A DNA stretch of 64,000 nucleotides from Paracoccus acridae (GTDB lineage Bacteria > Pseudomonadota > Alphaproteobacteria > Rhodobacterales > Rhodobacteraceae): NCBI RefSeq assembly GCF_014642735.1, contig NZ_BMIV01000004.1, positions 244,969 through 308,968 of the forward strand, written 5' to 3'. How positions within the stretch are numbered: position 1 is the stretch's first letter; every line of letters begins with the position of its first letter. The translations under genes were made by a program, and so were the position numbers. Under the pieces are notes generated by a model. It ran no database searches. It was given only the letters and a program-made list of their open reading frames with translations, and was not told the origin of the DNA. This document shows positions 24,514 to 33,625 of the stretch, one piece after another.

Positions 24514-26286
24514 TCAGAATGCCTCTGCCTCAAGCTCCATGACAGGGGCCGCGCCGGACTGGATGCGCGCCAGATGCGTCGCAGTCATCGGCAACTGCCG
24601 CTTCATGTAGTAACGTCCGGTCGCAAGCTTGGTTTTCAGGAACGCTGCGTCGCCCTTGCCTGCGTCAAGCGCCTCTTGCGCGGCGACGGCCATCTGCGCC
24701 CACATGAAGCCCAGCGTCACGTGTCCGAACAGGTGCATGAAGTCATAGCTGCCCGACAGCGCGTCGTTGGGGTTCTTCATGCCGCGTTCCATGAAGAACA
24801 TGGCCGCCGTTTGCAGATCCTTCGACGCGGCCTTCAGAGGCGCGATGAAATCGGCGGCCAATGAGCTTTCGCCGTGCCGCTTGCAAAAGGACTTCACCAT
24901 CTCGAAGAAGGCCATGACATGCTTGCCGCCGTCCTGCGCCAGCTTGCGGCCCACCAGATCCAGGGCCTGCACGCCATTCGCGCCCTCGTAGATCATGGTG
25001 ATGCGGGCATCGCGGACGAACTGCGACATGCCCCATTCCTCGATATAGCCGTGGCCGCCATAGACTTGCTGGGCCAGCACGGCCGTCTCGAAGCCCTTGT
25101 CGGTCAGGAAGCCCTTGATCACCGGGGTCAGCAGGGACACGAGGCCTTCGGCATCGGCGTCGCCATTGTGGCCCTTGTCGATCAGATGCGCCCCCCACAG
25201 CGCCAGCATGCGGGCGCCTTCCAGGAAGGACTTCTGGTCCATCAGCGAACGGCGGATGTCGGGATGGACGATCAGCGGATCGGCCGCGCCCTGGGCATTG
25301 ACGGGGCCCGTGACCGCGCGGCCCTGCAGGCGGTCCTTGGCATAGGCGACGGCGTTCTGATAGGCGGGCACCGCGCAGGCATAGCCCTGCAGGCCGACAC
25401 CAAGCCGGGCTTCGTTCATCATCGTGAACATCGCCCGCATCCCCTTGTGCAGGTCGCCCAGCAGCCAGCCTTTCGCGCCGTCATAGTTCATGACGCAGGT
25501 CGAGTTGCCGTGGATGCCCATTTTTTCTTCCAGCTTCCCGACGGTCACGCCATTGCGTTCACCCAGCGATCCATCCGGGTTCACCAGGAACTTCGGCACG
25601 ATGAACAGGCTGATGCCCTTCGTACCCTCGCCCCCGCCAGGGGCCTTGGCCAGTACCAGGTGGATGACGTTTTCCGCCAGGTCGTGATCGCCGGCCGAGA
25701 TGAAGATCTTCTGCCCGGTGATCAGATAGCTGCCGTCGTCCTGCGGCTCGGCCTTGGTCCGCAGCATCCCCAGGTCGGTCCCGCAATGCGGTTCCGTCAG
25801 GTTCATGGTGCCCGTCCAGTCGCAGCCGACCATCTTCGGCAGATAGGTCTGCTTCTGTTCGTCCGTCCCATGGGCGTGGATCGCAGAATAGGCGCCATGG
25901 GTCAGGCCCTGGTACATGTTGAAGGCCATGTTGGCCGACACGAACATCTCGCCCGTCGCGACGCCCATCACATAGGGCATCCCCTGGCCACCGTATTCCG
26001 GGTCGCAGTCAAGCGCAGTCCAGCCGCCTTCCTTCACCGCCTGGAAGGCCCGGTCGAAGCCATCGGGGGTGCGAACGACGCCATTCTCCAGCCGGCAGCC
26101 CTGCTTGTCGCCCACGGCATTCAGCGGCGCCAGAACCTCGGCCGCCAGCTTGCCGGCAGCTTCAAGAATGGCCTCGGTGAATTCGGGTTCCAGATCCTCG
26201 TGGCCCGGCAGGCCCGATTGCGACAGCTTCAGCACGTCATGCAGCGCAAACTGCATGTCGCGGACAGGCGGGATGTAAATCGTCAT
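24514..26286 (-). CDS. acyl-CoA dehydrogenase (FadE / DmdC-like, 590 residues)
   Basis: FAD-dependent dehydrogenase introducing the trans-2 double bond into acyl-CoA. At 590 residues it belongs to the long subgroup that carries an extra C-terminal helical domain and includes DmdC (3-methylmercaptopropionyl-CoA dehydrogenase). Visible blocks are [19 protein letters not shown] at the N-terminus, [57 protein letters not shown], the acyl-CoA dehydrogenase motif [20 protein letters not shown] and [20 protein letters not shown]. The start (ATG 26286) lies four bases after the MerR gene. Neighbouring FadJ and thiolase argue for general fatty-acid use, not DMSP. Confidence 0.92.
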   Translation of the reverse strand: MTIYIPPVRDMQFALHDVLKLSQSGLPGHEDLEPEFTEAILEAAGKLAAEVLAPLNAVGDKQGCRLENGVVRTPDGFDRAFQAVKEGGWTALDCDPEYGGQGMPYVMGVATGEMFVSANMAFNMYQGLTHGAYSAIHAHGTDEQKQTYLPKMVGCDWTGTMNLTEPHCGTDLGMLRTKAEPQDDGSYLITGQKIFISAGDHDLAENVIHLVLAKAPGGGEGTKGISLFIVPKFLVNPDGSLGERNGVTVGKLEEKMGIHGNSTCVMNYDGAKGWLLGDLHKGMRAMFTMMNEARLGVGLQGYACAVPAYQNAVAYAKDRLQGRAVTGPVNAQGAADPLIVHPDIRRSLMDQKSFLEGARMLALWGAHLIDKGHNGDADAEGLVSLLTPVIKGFLTDKGFETAVLAQQVYGGHGYIEEWGMSQFVRDARITMIYEGANGVQALDLVGRKLAQDGGKHVMAFFEMVKSFCKRHGESSLAADFIAPLKAASKDLQTAAMFFMERGMKNPNDALSGSYDFMHLFGHVTLGFMWAQMAVAAQEALDAGKGDAAFLKTKLATGRYYMKRQLPMTATHLARIQSGAAPVMELEAEAF

Positions 26287-26290
26287 GGCT

Positions 26291-26689
26291 TTACCCTGTG
26301 GTCGTGTCGTTGGACGCGGCGGCAAGACGGGTTTCTGCATCGGAAAGCTGGGATCTGAGATCGACGATCGCCTCGCTCAGCTCAGCATATTGGCGTTCCA
26401 TGTCGGCAAGGCGCTGCCGTCCGACCGAGATGGTCGCGGCGATCTGTGCCTTGTTCGTGCCGCCCGGCTCGTAGAGTTCGAGCAGCTGGCGGATTTCCTC
26501 GAGACTGAAGCCGAACCGCTTGCCGCGCAGGATCAGCGTCAGGCGTGCCCTGTCCCGGCGGTCATACAGGCGATGCTGCCCGCGACGTTCGGGAAAGATC
26601 AGCTCGCGCGCCTCGTAGAAGCGCAGCGTGCGGGGGGTTACGCCGAACGCATCGCACATCTGGCGAATCGTCATCAGCTCGTCGGACAT
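26291..26689 (-). CDS. MerR family transcriptional regulator, beta-oxidation associated
   Basis: A 132-residue MerR-type DNA-binding protein: winged HTH at residues 4-75 ([39 protein letters not shown]) and a coiled-coil dimerisation helix to the C-terminus. No metal-binding cysteines are present, so it is of the LiuR-like metabolic class. It ends four bases before the acyl-CoA dehydrogenase and is almost surely co-transcribed with it. The ATG at 26689 was chosen; ggagga stands about ten bases upstream, and a GTG further up is a weaker option. A candidate operator lies at 26748-26763. Confidence 0.9.
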   Translation of the reverse strand: MSDELMTIRQMCDAFGVTPRTLRFYEARELIFPERRGQHRLYDRRDRARLTLILRGKRFGFSLEEIRQLLELYEPGGTNKAQIAATISVGRQRLADMERQYAELSEAIVDLRSQLSDAETRLAAASNDTTTG

Positions 26690-26733
26690 GGATCGCGGTT
26701 CCTCCTCATTCACCGTCTGCCGTCCTTGACCAC

Positions 26734-26763
26734 AATATAGGGGCAAGTTGACGCGAACGTAAG
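26734..26763 (-). promoter_or_regulatory. candidate MerR operator/promoter of the beta-oxidation operon
   Basis: The imperfect inverted repeat TTGACG-CGAA-CGTAAG (26748-26763) resembles the binding sites known for LiuR-type MerR regulators. A minus-strand TATATT (26739-26734) lies 17 bases from TTACGT at the repeat, so the operator would overlap the promoter as MerR sites usually do. It lies 45 to 75 bases upstream of the first MerR start. Confidence 0.5.
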
Positions 26764-26810
26764 CAAGACGCCGCGTCACAGGGGAAGTCAAGGACAACCG
26801 TGACGCTGGG

Positions 26811-27191
26811 TCAACCCATGTCGCTCAATTCCTGCGCCGCAGTCTCACGAAGGGCTTGCAGGTCGGTGCGGGCGGACTGAAGGTCGGCGATCTGTTCATC
26901 CAGGACCTTCAACTGCCGGTCGGCCAGATCCAGCCAGACCTGATACTGTTCGCGCGATCCCTTCTGTTCATAGATCAGCAGCCATTGCCGGATCTCCTCG
27001 AGCGAGAAGCCGAACCGGCGGCCGCGCAGGATCAGGGTCATGCGCGCGATTTCCCGCGGTCCATAGAAGCGCGCGCGGCCTTCCTTCCGGGGGTTCAGAA
27101 GTTCGATATATTCGTAATAGCGCAGCGTTCGGGGCGTGACGTCGAAGCGCGCGCACATGTCCTTGAAACTGATCGTCTGCTCGCCCGGCAT
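26811..27191 (-). CDS. MerR family transcriptional regulator (second, tandem)
   Basis: A 126-residue MerR protein paralogous to the one just downstream: MCARFDVTPRTLRYYEYIEL and [21 protein letters not shown], then a C-terminal coiled coil with Gln/Glu/Leu repeats. No effector-binding domain or cysteine cluster. The ATG at 27191 has aggagggg upstream. It precedes the first MerR with 121 bases between, including the candidate operator, so the two may cross-regulate or share targets. Confidence 0.9.
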   Translation of the reverse strand: MPGEQTISFKDMCARFDVTPRTLRYYEYIELLNPRKEGRARFYGPREIARMTLILRGRRFGFSLEEIRQWLLIYEQKGSREQYQVWLDLADRQLKVLDEQIADLQSARTDLQALRETAAQELSDMG

Positions 27192-27324
27192 CCGCCCCCT
27201 CCTGTGGCAACTGACGCAAGGGTATCCGCTTGGCGCGCCCAAGCGCAAGGGACGGGGGTTGAGCGTGCGGGCCGGTCGGGGATAGCGTGGCGCGACAATG
27301 GACCGGGGCACAGGGAAGACAGGC

Positions 27325-27747
27325 ATGTCCGAGACGGATCAGACGCGAATCGCCCAGCAGTTCATCGAGGCGATCCCCCATGCCCGCGCCCTGGGGATGC
27401 GGGTCGATGCCTTGGGCAAGGGATCGGCCACGATCAGCATGCCCTGGGCCGAACATCTTGTCGGCGATCCCCGCAGCGGCGTGGTTCATGGCGGCGTGGT
27501 TTCGGCGCTGATGGATACCAGTTGCGGGGCGGCGGTGATGTCGCACCCGTCGGGTCCGTCCTCGACGGCGACCATCGATCTGCGCATCGACTACATGCGC
27601 TCGGCCACCAAGGGCCAGCGGATCACGGCCAAGGCCGAGTGCTATCACCTGACGCGGACCGTCGCCTTTGTCCGGGCCGTGGCCCTGGACGAGGACGAGG
27701 CCAATCCCGTCGCCGCCGCCACCGGCGCCTTCACGGTCGAAAGATGA
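27325..27747 (+). CDS. PaaI family acyl-CoA thioesterase
   Basis: A 140-residue hotdog-fold thioesterase. Visible signatures: GVVHGGVVSALMDTSCGAAV (catalytic Asp/Glu helix region) and TIDLRIDYMRSATKGQRI. It probably hydrolyses an acyl- or aryl-CoA. The ATG at 27325 has agggaag upstream; an earlier in-frame ATG at 27298 has no site. It is divergent from the tandem MerR genes and overlaps a second thioesterase gene by four bases. Confidence 0.88.
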   Translation: MSETDQTRIAQQFIEAIPHARALGMRVDALGKGSATISMPWAEHLVGDPRSGVVHGGVVSALMDTSCGAAVMSHPSGPSSTATIDLRIDYMRSATKGQRITAKAECYHLTRTVAFVRAVALDEDEANPVAAATGAFTVER

Positions 27748-28250
27748 TGCCGATGGACCGCCGCGAACCCCTGGACCGGATCAAGTCCCGCCGCGATTCC
27801 GCCCTGGCGGCGCTTGTGTCCGGCGTGCCCTATCTGACATGGCTGGGCATCCGCTTCGACCGGCGCGGGGACGAGTTGACCGCGATCCTGCCTTATGACG
27901 AAAAGCTGATCGGCAACCCGATGCTGCCCGCCATCCACGGCGGCGTCACGGCGGCGTTCCTGGAAACGACCGCGATCATCGAACTGGCCTGGGCCGCCAT
28001 GTGGGAGGACATGGAGTCCGGCCGCACCGTTCCCGACGCGGCTGTCGCGGCCGGACCGCCGCGCCTGCCCAAGACCATCGACTTCACCGTGGACTATCTG
28101 CGCAGCGGGCTGCCGCGCGACGCCTATGCCCGTGCGCGCGTGGTGCGGTCGGGGCGGCGCTATGCCAGCGTCCAGGTCGAGGCATGGCAGGACAACCGCG
28201 CCCGGCTGATGGCGCAGGCGACGGGCCATTTCCTGATGCCGCAAGGCTAG
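27744..28250 (+). CDS. PaaI family thioesterase (second)
   Basis: A 168-residue hotdog protein, only distantly similar to the preceding gene: PAIHGGVTAAFLETTAIIEL for the active-site helix and KTIDFTVDYLRSGLPRDAYA for the beta strand after it. A roughly 25-residue insertion (around EDMESGRTVPDAAVAAGPP) separates the halves. It starts at ATG 27744 in ATGATG, overlapping the previous stop, so the pair is translationally coupled and could form a mixed complex. Substrate unknown. Confidence 0.86.
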   Translation: MMPMDRREPLDRIKSRRDSALAALVSGVPYLTWLGIRFDRRGDELTAILPYDEKLIGNPMLPAIHGGVTAAFLETTAIIELAWAAMWEDMESGRTVPDAAVAAGPPRLPKTIDFTVDYLRSGLPRDAYARARVVRSGRRYASVQVEAWQDNRARLMAQATGHFLMPQG

Positions 28251-28259
28251 GCCGCCGGA

Positions 28260-29564
28260 ATGGACAGGCCGACCAACCGGCGGGTTCTGGCGATCGCCTT
28301 GCCCATCGTGATATCGAACGCGACCGTGCCTTTGCTGGGACTGGTCGATACCGGGGTCATCGGGCAACTGGGCCGGCCCGAGGCGATTGGGGCCGTCGCC
28401 ATTGGATCCGTGATCCTAACCTCGATCTATTGGATCTTCGGCTTCCTGCGGATGGGGACATCGGGCCTTGTGGCGCAAAGCCATGGCGCGGGTCAGGGGG
28501 CCGAAAGCGGCGCGCATCTGCTGCGCGCGCTGGCGATAGCCGGGGCCGCGGGGCTGGGCTTCGTCCTGATCCAGGGCGCGGTCTTCTGGGCTGCGTTCAG
28601 GATTGCCCCGACCTCGGCCGCGGTCGAGGCCTTGGCCCGCGACTACCTGTCGATCCGCATCTGGGGGGCGCCCGCGACCATCGCCCTTTATGCCATCACC
28701 GGCTGGCTGATCGCGGTGGAACGGGCGAAATCCGTGCTTTTGCTGCATCTGGTCCAGAACGGGCTGAACGTCGTACTGTCAGTCTGGTTCGTCCTGGGGT
28801 TGGAATGGGGCGTCCCCGGCGTCGCCGTCGGCACGCTGCTGTCGGAATATTGCGGGCTTGCCTTGGGGCTGTGGATGACCCGCAAGCCCTTGGCGCAGGG
28901 CTGGCACGCGGCCGGGCTGTTCGCGCGGGACAAGCTGACGCGCCTTGCACGCGTGAACAGCGACATCATGATCCGGTCCGTCCTGCTTCAGGCCAGCTTC
29001 ACCAGCTTTGTCTTCCTGGGCGCGGGGCAGGGCGACGTGACGCTGGCTGCCAACCAGGTGCTGCTGCAATTCCTGTCGATCACCGCCTATGCCCTGGACG
29101 GCTTCGCCTTCGCCGCCGAAAGCCTGGTGGGGCAGGCGGTCGGCGCCCGCAAGCCGGACGGGGTGCGGCAGGCATCCCGCCTTGCCTCGGCCTGGGGTGT
29201 CGCAGGGGCGCTTGCCCTGGGGCTGGCCTTCTGGCTTTGCGGAGGCGCGATCATCGACCTGCTGACCACATCCCCCGAGGTGCGGGCCGAGGCGCGAGCC
29301 TATCTGCCCTGGCTGGGGCTTGCGCCGGTGATCGGGGTCGGAGCCTGGATGCTGGACGGCATCTTCATCGGCGCGACGCTGACGCGCGACATGCGGGTGG
29401 CGATGATCTGGTCGGCCCTGGCCTTCCTGGCCGCCGTGCTGCTGTTGCCGCCGGTCTGGGGGAACCATGGGCTGTGGGCGGCGCTGATGGTGCTGAACCT
29501 GTCGCGCGGCGTGACCATGGCGCTGCGCTATCCGCGCGCCGAAGCCGCGGCCCGGCCCGCATGA
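28260..29564 (+). CDS. MATE family efflux transporter (DinF-like)
   Basis: Multidrug and toxic compound extrusion pump of the inner membrane, 434 residues with about twelve hydrophobic segments. N-terminal signature IALPIVISNATVPLLGLVDT and GVIGQLGRPEAIGAVAIGS; the second half repeats the fold (LAANQVLLQFLSITAYALDG). The DxGxIGQL pattern points to the DinF branch. It starts nine bases after the thioesterase and so may share its transcript. Substrate not predictable. Confidence 0.92.
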   Translation: MDRPTNRRVLAIALPIVISNATVPLLGLVDTGVIGQLGRPEAIGAVAIGSVILTSIYWIFGFLRMGTSGLVAQSHGAGQGAESGAHLLRALAIAGAAGLGFVLIQGAVFWAAFRIAPTSAAVEALARDYLSIRIWGAPATIALYAITGWLIAVERAKSVLLLHLVQNGLNVVLSVWFVLGLEWGVPGVAVGTLLSEYCGLALGLWMTRKPLAQGWHAAGLFARDKLTRLARVNSDIMIRSVLLQASFTSFVFLGAGQGDVTLAANQVLLQFLSITAYALDGFAFAAESLVGQAVGARKPDGVRQASRLASAWGVAGALALGLAFWLCGGAIIDLLTTSPEVRAEARAYLPWLGLAPVIGVGAWMLDGIFIGATLTRDMRVAMIWSALAFLAAVLLLPPVWGNHGLWAALMVLNLSRGVTMALRYPRAEAAARPA

Positions 29565-29589
29565 AAAAGGGGGCCGACCGGCCCCCTTG
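29565..29589 (-). terminator. bidirectional terminator between MATE gene and ATPase inhibitor gene
   Basis: Stem aagggggccg / cggccccctt with a plus-strand run of A on its left (five A, T-run for the minus strand). It ends the leftward inhibitor gene and may also stop the rightward MATE transcript. Confidence 0.8.
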
Positions 29590-29609
29590 TTGGAACGATC
29601 AGCGCGGTT

Positions 29610-29927
29610 TCACGTCGTTTCGTCGATGATCTGGTGGCGCGCGACCTGCATCAGTTCGGCCATCTTGGTGCGGATTTCCGACTCGCCCGCCTTGCCTTCC
29701 AGATCGGCCGCCAGCTTGCGATACACATCGTCCTCGCCTGGCTCCTCGAAGTCCGAGGTCACGACGGTCATCGCATAGGCGCGCGCGTCGTCGCCCGTCT
29801 TGCCCAGAAGCCCGGCCGCCCATTCGCCCAGCAGGCGGTTGCGGCGGGCATCGGCCTTGAAGCGCAGGTTGGCGTCATGCGCGAACTTGGATTCGTAACC
29901 GCGTTCGCGGTCGTCGAAGGTGGTCAT
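29610..29927 (-). CDS. F1-ATPase inhibitor zeta subunit (DUF1476)
   Basis: A 105-residue DUF1476 protein. In Paracoccus denitrificans this family was identified as the zeta inhibitor of the F1Fo-ATP synthase, whose N-terminal segment enters the catalytic interface and blocks ATP hydrolysis. The sequence begins MTTFDDRERGYESKFAHDAN (inhibitory region) and continues with LRFKADARRNRLLGEWAAGL and YAMTVVTSDFEEPGEDDV, which match the family closely. The start has ggag upstream. It is a single-gene unit divergent from purC, with its own terminator; no atp genes are nearby. Confidence 0.93.
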   Translation of the reverse strand: MTTFDDRERGYESKFAHDANLRFKADARRNRLLGEWAAGLLGKTGDDARAYAMTVVTSDFEEPGEDDVYRKLAADLEGKAGESEIRTKMAELMQVARHQIIDETT

Positions 29928-30057
29928 CGTGGCCTCCGTGTTGTCTTGGCCCCGATGTTATCCCGGCCACGGCCGCTTGCAAGCCTCTCGTATTGCCCCC
30001 GGGTGCGCTTGTGAGGTAAGGCGCTTTGGATAAGGGACATGCGAAAGGACGCCCGCC

Positions 30058-30819
30058 ATGGCACCGCGCCGCAAGAAGATCTATGAAGGCAAGGCGAAGA
30101 TCCTGTACGAAGGCACCGAACCCGGCACGCTGGTCCAGTACTTCAAGGACGACGCGACCGCCTTCAACGCGCAGAAGAAGGCCGTGATCGAAGGCAAGGG
30201 CGTCCTGAACAACCGCCTTTCCGAGTTCTTCATGAACGGGCTGACGAATATCGGCGTCCCCAATCATTTCATCCGCCGCATCAACATGCGCGAGCAACTG
30301 ATCCGCCAGGTGGAGATCGTGCCCCTGGAAGTGATCGTGCGCAACTTCGCCGCCGGCTCCCTGTCCAAGCGCCTGGGGCTGGAGGAAGGCACGCTGCTGC
30401 CGCGTCCCATCGTCGAATACAGCTTCAAGAACGACGAACTGGGCGACCCGATGGTGTCCGAGGAATACATCATTGCCTTCGGCTGGGCGACCCAGCAGGA
30501 TCTGGACGATATCGTGTCGCTGGCGCTGCGCGTGAACGACTTCCTGTCGGGCGTCTTCTATGGCGTCGGCATCAAGCTGATCGACTTCAAGATCGAGATC
30601 GGGCGCGTCTGGGATAACGATTTCATGCGCCTGATCGTCGCCGACGAGATCAGCCCGGACAGCTGCCGCTTGTGGGACATGAAGACCAACCAGAAGCTGG
30701 ACAAGGACGTGTTCCGCCGCGACCTGGGCAACCTGACCGACGCCTATACCGAGGTTGCGCGCCGCCTGGGCCTGATGCCCGCCAATACCACCAGCCTGAA
30801 GCCGACCGCGATCAATTGA
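30058..30819 (+). CDS. purC: phosphoribosylaminoimidazole-succinocarboxamide synthase
   Basis: Condenses CAIR with aspartate in purine synthesis. The 253-residue product has the SAICAR synthetase blocks [53 protein letters not shown] and [15 protein letters not shown], and [16 protein letters not shown] near the end. Normal length for the alphaproteobacterial type. Divergent from the ATPase inhibitor gene and followed at 11 bases by purS. Confidence 0.97.
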   Translation: MAPRRKKIYEGKAKILYEGTEPGTLVQYFKDDATAFNAQKKAVIEGKGVLNNRLSEFFMNGLTNIGVPNHFIRRINMREQLIRQVEIVPLEVIVRNFAAGSLSKRLGLEEGTLLPRPIVEYSFKNDELGDPMVSEEYIIAFGWATQQDLDDIVSLALRVNDFLSGVFYGVGIKLIDFKIEIGRVWDNDFMRLIVADEISPDSCRLWDMKTNQKLDKDVFRRDLGNLTDAYTEVARRLGLMPANTTSLKPTAIN

Positions 30820-30830
30820 AGGAAGACGCC

Positions 30831-31070
30831 ATGAAAGCCCGTGTCACGATCATGCTGAAGGATGGCGTCCTGGACCCGCAGGGCGAGGCGATCCGCCACG
30901 CGCTTGGCGGTCTTGGACACAAGGGCGTGGCGGGTGTCCGCCAGGGCAAGGTGATCGAACTGGATCTGGACGCGACCGATGCGGCGCAGGCCAAGACCGA
31001 GGTGGAAAAGATGTGCGAGGGGCTTCTGGCGAATACCGTGATCGAGAAATACTCGGTCGAGATCGTCTGA
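30831..31070 (+). CDS. purS: phosphoribosylformylglycinamidine synthase subunit PurS
   Basis: Small subunit of the three-part FGAM synthase (PurSQL); it bridges PurL and PurQ and helps ammonia channelling. The 79-residue protein starts MKARVTIMLKDGVLDPQGEA and contains VRQGKVIELDLDATDAA and CEGLLANTVIEKYSVEIV, typical of the family. The ATG at 30831 is eleven bases after purC, with aaggaag upstream; a longer open frame within purC was rejected. purQ and purL are absent from the window, where an amino acid ABC operon follows instead. Confidence 0.96.
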   Translation: MKARVTIMLKDGVLDPQGEAIRHALGGLGHKGVAGVRQGKVIELDLDATDAAQAKTEVEKMCEGLLANTVIEKYSVEIV

Positions 31071-31076
31071 CGCAGC

Positions 31077-31104
31077 GGCAACCTGCGTTTATCGGCAGGT
31101 TGCC
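31077..31104 (+). terminator. perfect 10-bp hairpin after purS
   Basis: GGCAACCTGC / GCAGGTTGCC with an eight-base loop, seven bases after the purS stop. There is no T-tract, so it could stabilise the 3' end or attenuate rather than terminate. Confidence 0.5.
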
Positions 31105-31151
31105 CCGCAGACCCCGTTGCAAAAGCGCCGGGATTATCGCCCAATGCGCCG

Positions 31152-31949
31152 ATGATGAACGATAAAGCCAGCCCGCAAGACGCCGCGCCCGTGATCCGGA
31201 TCCAAGGGCTTCACAAGTCCTATGGCCAGGTCGAGGTGCTGAAGGGCGTGTCCCTGACCGCGCCGCGCGGGCATGTGGTCAGTCTGATCGGATCCTCGGG
31301 GTCGGGCAAGTCCACGCTGCTGCGCTGCTGCAATCTTCTGGAAAACAGCCAGGCCGGAGAGATCAGCTTCGAAGGCGAACCGGTCCGGTGGAAGGGGCAG
31401 GGCATGGCCCGCGTGCCTGCCGACCGTGCCCAGGTGATGCGGTTCCGCACCAACCTGTCGATGGTCTTCCAGCAGTTCAACCTGTGGTCCCACATGTCCA
31501 TCCTGCAGAACGTGATGGAGGCGCCGGTGACCGTCCTGCGCGAGGATCGCGCCACGGTCGAGGCCCGCGCCCGGTCGCTGCTGGACAAGGTCGGCATCGG
31601 GGACAAGGCCGATGCCTGGCCCGCGCAACTGTCGGGCGGCCAGCAGCAGCGCGCCGCCATCGCCCGCGCCCTGTGCATGCAGCCCAAGGCGCTGCTGTTC
31701 GACGAACCGACAAGCGCGCTTGACCCCGAACTGCAGCAAGAGGTCGTGCGGGTCATCAAGGATCTGGCCGCCGAACATCGCACCATGATCATCGTGACCC
31801 ATGACATGCGCCTGGCCGCCGATGTCAGCGATCATGTCGTGTTCCTGCACCAGGGCCTGATCGCCGAGGAAGGCCCGCCCGAGCGGCTGTTCGGCGCGCC
31901 GCAGACCGACCGGCTGCGCCAGTTCCTCAGCGCCTCGATGGCGCATTAG
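31152..31949 (+). CDS. polar amino acid ABC transporter, ATP-binding protein
   Basis: A 265-residue HisP/GlnQ-type ATPase: Walker A GSSGSGKSTLLRCCN, Q-loop MVFQQFNLWSHMS, signature LSGGQQQRAAIARAL, Walker B LLFDEPTSALDPE, H-loop VTHDM. The stretch FEGEPVRWKGQGMARVPADR between Walker A and the Q-loop is characteristic of the histidine/lysine/arginine subgroup. First gene of a five-gene rightward operon with a binding protein, two permeases and a glutamine synthetase homologue. Confidence 0.93.
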   Translation: MMNDKASPQDAAPVIRIQGLHKSYGQVEVLKGVSLTAPRGHVVSLIGSSGSGKSTLLRCCNLLENSQAGEISFEGEPVRWKGQGMARVPADRAQVMRFRTNLSMVFQQFNLWSHMSILQNVMEAPVTVLREDRATVEARARSLLDKVGIGDKADAWPAQLSGGQQQRAAIARALCMQPKALLFDEPTSALDPELQQEVVRVIKDLAAEHRTMIIVTHDMRLAADVSDHVVFLHQGLIAEEGPPERLFGAPQTDRLRQFLSASMAH

Positions 31950-31975
31950 AATAGACGTCCAACAGGAGAGAAAGA

Positions 31976-32698
31976 ATGAAGAAACTGCTGCTTGCCGCGA
32001 CCGCCCTGGCGCTGACCGCAGGCATGGGCATGGCCCAGACCGTCCGCATGGGGACCGAGGGCGCATACCCCCCCTACAACTTCATCAACGAGGCGGGGGA
32101 GGTCGCGGGCTTCGAGCGTGAACTGGGCGACGAACTGTGCCGGCGCGCGGAACTGGAATGCACCTGGGTCAAGAACGACTGGGATTCGATCATCCCGAAC
32201 CTGGTGTCGTCGAACTATGACACCATCATGGCCGCCATGAGCATCAACGAGGAACGCAAGGCCGTCATCGCCTTCACGCAGGATTACCTTCCGCCCGCGC
32301 CCTCGTCCTATGTCGCGCTGCAGGATGGCGTTGACCTGGAAGGCGGCGTGATCGCCGTGCAGACCGGGACCGTGCAGGCGTCGTATATCGCGGAAACCGG
32401 CGCGACCATGCTGGAATTCCCCAACATCGACCAGGTCTTCGCCGCCGTCCGCAACGGAGAGGCCGACGCGGGCTTCGGCGACCACGAGGTGATGCGCCCC
32501 TTCGTCGAGGACAGCAACGACCTGGTCTTTGTCGGCGAACAGGTGAACCTGGACGAAGGCATCGGCGTGGGCGTGCGCCAGTCCGATACCGAACTGCGCG
32601 AGAAACTTGACGCCGCCATCACCGCGATGAAGGAAGATGGCAGCCTGAACGAGTTGATCCGCAAGCATTTCGGCGACGACGCGCAGACCTACGAATGA
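31976..32698 (+). CDS. amino acid/amine ABC transporter, periplasmic binding protein
   Basis: SBP_bac_3 receptor of 240 residues with a signal peptide (MKKLLLAATALALTAGMGMA). Ligand-site blocks: RMGTEGAYPPYNFINEAGEV, GFERELGDELCRRAELECTW, DSIIPNLVSSNYDTIMAAMS and VQTGTVQASYIAETGAT. The pattern resembles ArgT/HisJ relatives. Preceded by caggaga and lying 26 bases after the ATPase gene. The downstream gamma-glutamyl ligase homologue makes a basic amino acid or amine ligand plausible, an inference only. Confidence 0.92.
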   Translation: MKKLLLAATALALTAGMGMAQTVRMGTEGAYPPYNFINEAGEVAGFERELGDELCRRAELECTWVKNDWDSIIPNLVSSNYDTIMAAMSINEERKAVIAFTQDYLPPAPSSYVALQDGVDLEGGVIAVQTGTVQASYIAETGATMLEFPNIDQVFAAVRNGEADAGFGDHEVMRPFVEDSNDLVFVGEQVNLDEGIGVGVRQSDTELREKLDAAITAMKEDGSLNELIRKHFGDDAQTYE

Positions 32699-32740
32699 TC
32701 TGACGGGCTGCGGGACGACCCGCGGCCCTTACCGGGACGA

Positions 32741-33625
32741 ATGATGTTTTCCTTTTGCAGCGACCCTTCGGTGCTGGACGGGCTTGCCTGGCTGTCGTGC
32801 TATCTGACGACGGGCACGCATATGCTGTTCTATGCCAGCTTCGGGGTTGTCCTGCTGCTGCTGGCGATTACCGCGCCCATCGCGCTGCTGTTCGGCTATG
32901 GCGGCGCGATGGCGTCGCGGTCGCGGATCGCGCCGGTGCGGTGGTTCGGCAAGGTCTATACCTCGATGGTACGGGGTGTGCCCGACATCGTGTTCTTCCT
33001 GTTCGTGCCGATCGCGCTGGATCAGGGCCTGGAGTGGCTGCGGCATCAGGCGCTGTGCGACAGCGACGCCCCGGTGCGCCAGGGCAACGACTTCGTCGTC
33101 TGCGCGGCGGCCAAGCTGCCCCTGTCCACCAGTCCCGAATGGGTCCATGACATCTATGCCATGACGCTGGCCGTGATCGCCTTCTCGGTCGTCTTCGGCG
33201 CCTTCGCGGCCAATGTGCTGTATGGCGCGATGCAGGCCGTGCCCCGCGCGCAGCTTGAAACGGCCGAGGCCTACGGCATGACGCAGCGACAGGTCACCCG
33301 CCGGATCCTGGTGCCACAGATGTGGACCTATGCGCTGCCCGGCCTGTCGAACCTGTGGATGATCCTCATCAAGGCGACGCCCCTGCTGTTCCTGCTGGGG
33401 ATCGAGGACATCGTCTATTGGGCCCGCGAACTGGGCGGGGCCAAGACGTCGTCCTTTGCCTATCCGCATCCCGATTGGCGGCTGTATTACTTCCTGGCCG
33501 TGCTGGTCTTCTATCTGCTGATGACCTGGGTGTCCGAACGCGTTCTTGACCGGGTGATCCGCCGCCTGTCCGCAGGCCAGGCCACCATGGCGGGCGAGGC
33601 GCAGCGCAAGGCAGGTGTCGTGTGA
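32741..33625 (+). CDS. polar amino acid ABC transporter permease (HisQ-like)
   Basis: Inner-membrane permease, 294 residues. The transport domain runs from residue 28 on (FYASFGVVLLLLAITAPIAL; GKVYTSMVRGVPDIVFFLFV), with the EAA motif ETAEAYGMTQRQVTRRILVP. Between the first and later segments it has an unusually long loop (about residues 95-135, with two Cys) compared with HisQ of E. coli. It overlaps the next permease by four bases (GTGA). Confidence 0.9.
   Translation: MMFSFCSDPSVLDGLAWLSCYLTTGTHMLFYASFGVVLLLLAITAPIALLFGYGGAMASRSRIAPVRWFGKVYTSMVRGVPDIVFFLFVPIALDQGLEWLRHQALCDSDAPVRQGNDFVVCAAAKLPLSTSPEWVHDIYAMTLAVIAFSVVFGAFAANVLYGAMQAVPRAQLETAEAYGMTQRQVTRRILVPQMWTYALPGLSNLWMILIKATPLLFLLGIEDIVYWARELGGAKTSSFAYPHPDWRLYYFLAVLVFYLLMTWVSERVLDRVIRRLSAGQATMAGEAQRKAGVV

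Noticed and set aside
24318..24533. 71-residue leftward ORF between GST and acyl-CoA dehydrogenase
   Set aside because: Overlaps the dehydrogenase end and the repeat motif copies, with no site or family similarity.
28416..29468. Long antisense ORFs over the MATE gene and similar shadows elsewhere
   Set aside because: Typical of GC-rich codon bias; compositionally Arg/Gly/His/Gln-rich with no domain, while the forward frame encodes a clear membrane transporter.
29928..30057. Possible purine riboswitch before purC
   Set aside because: No paired P1-P3 structure could be recognised in the ~130-base gap; only the divergent promoters are needed.
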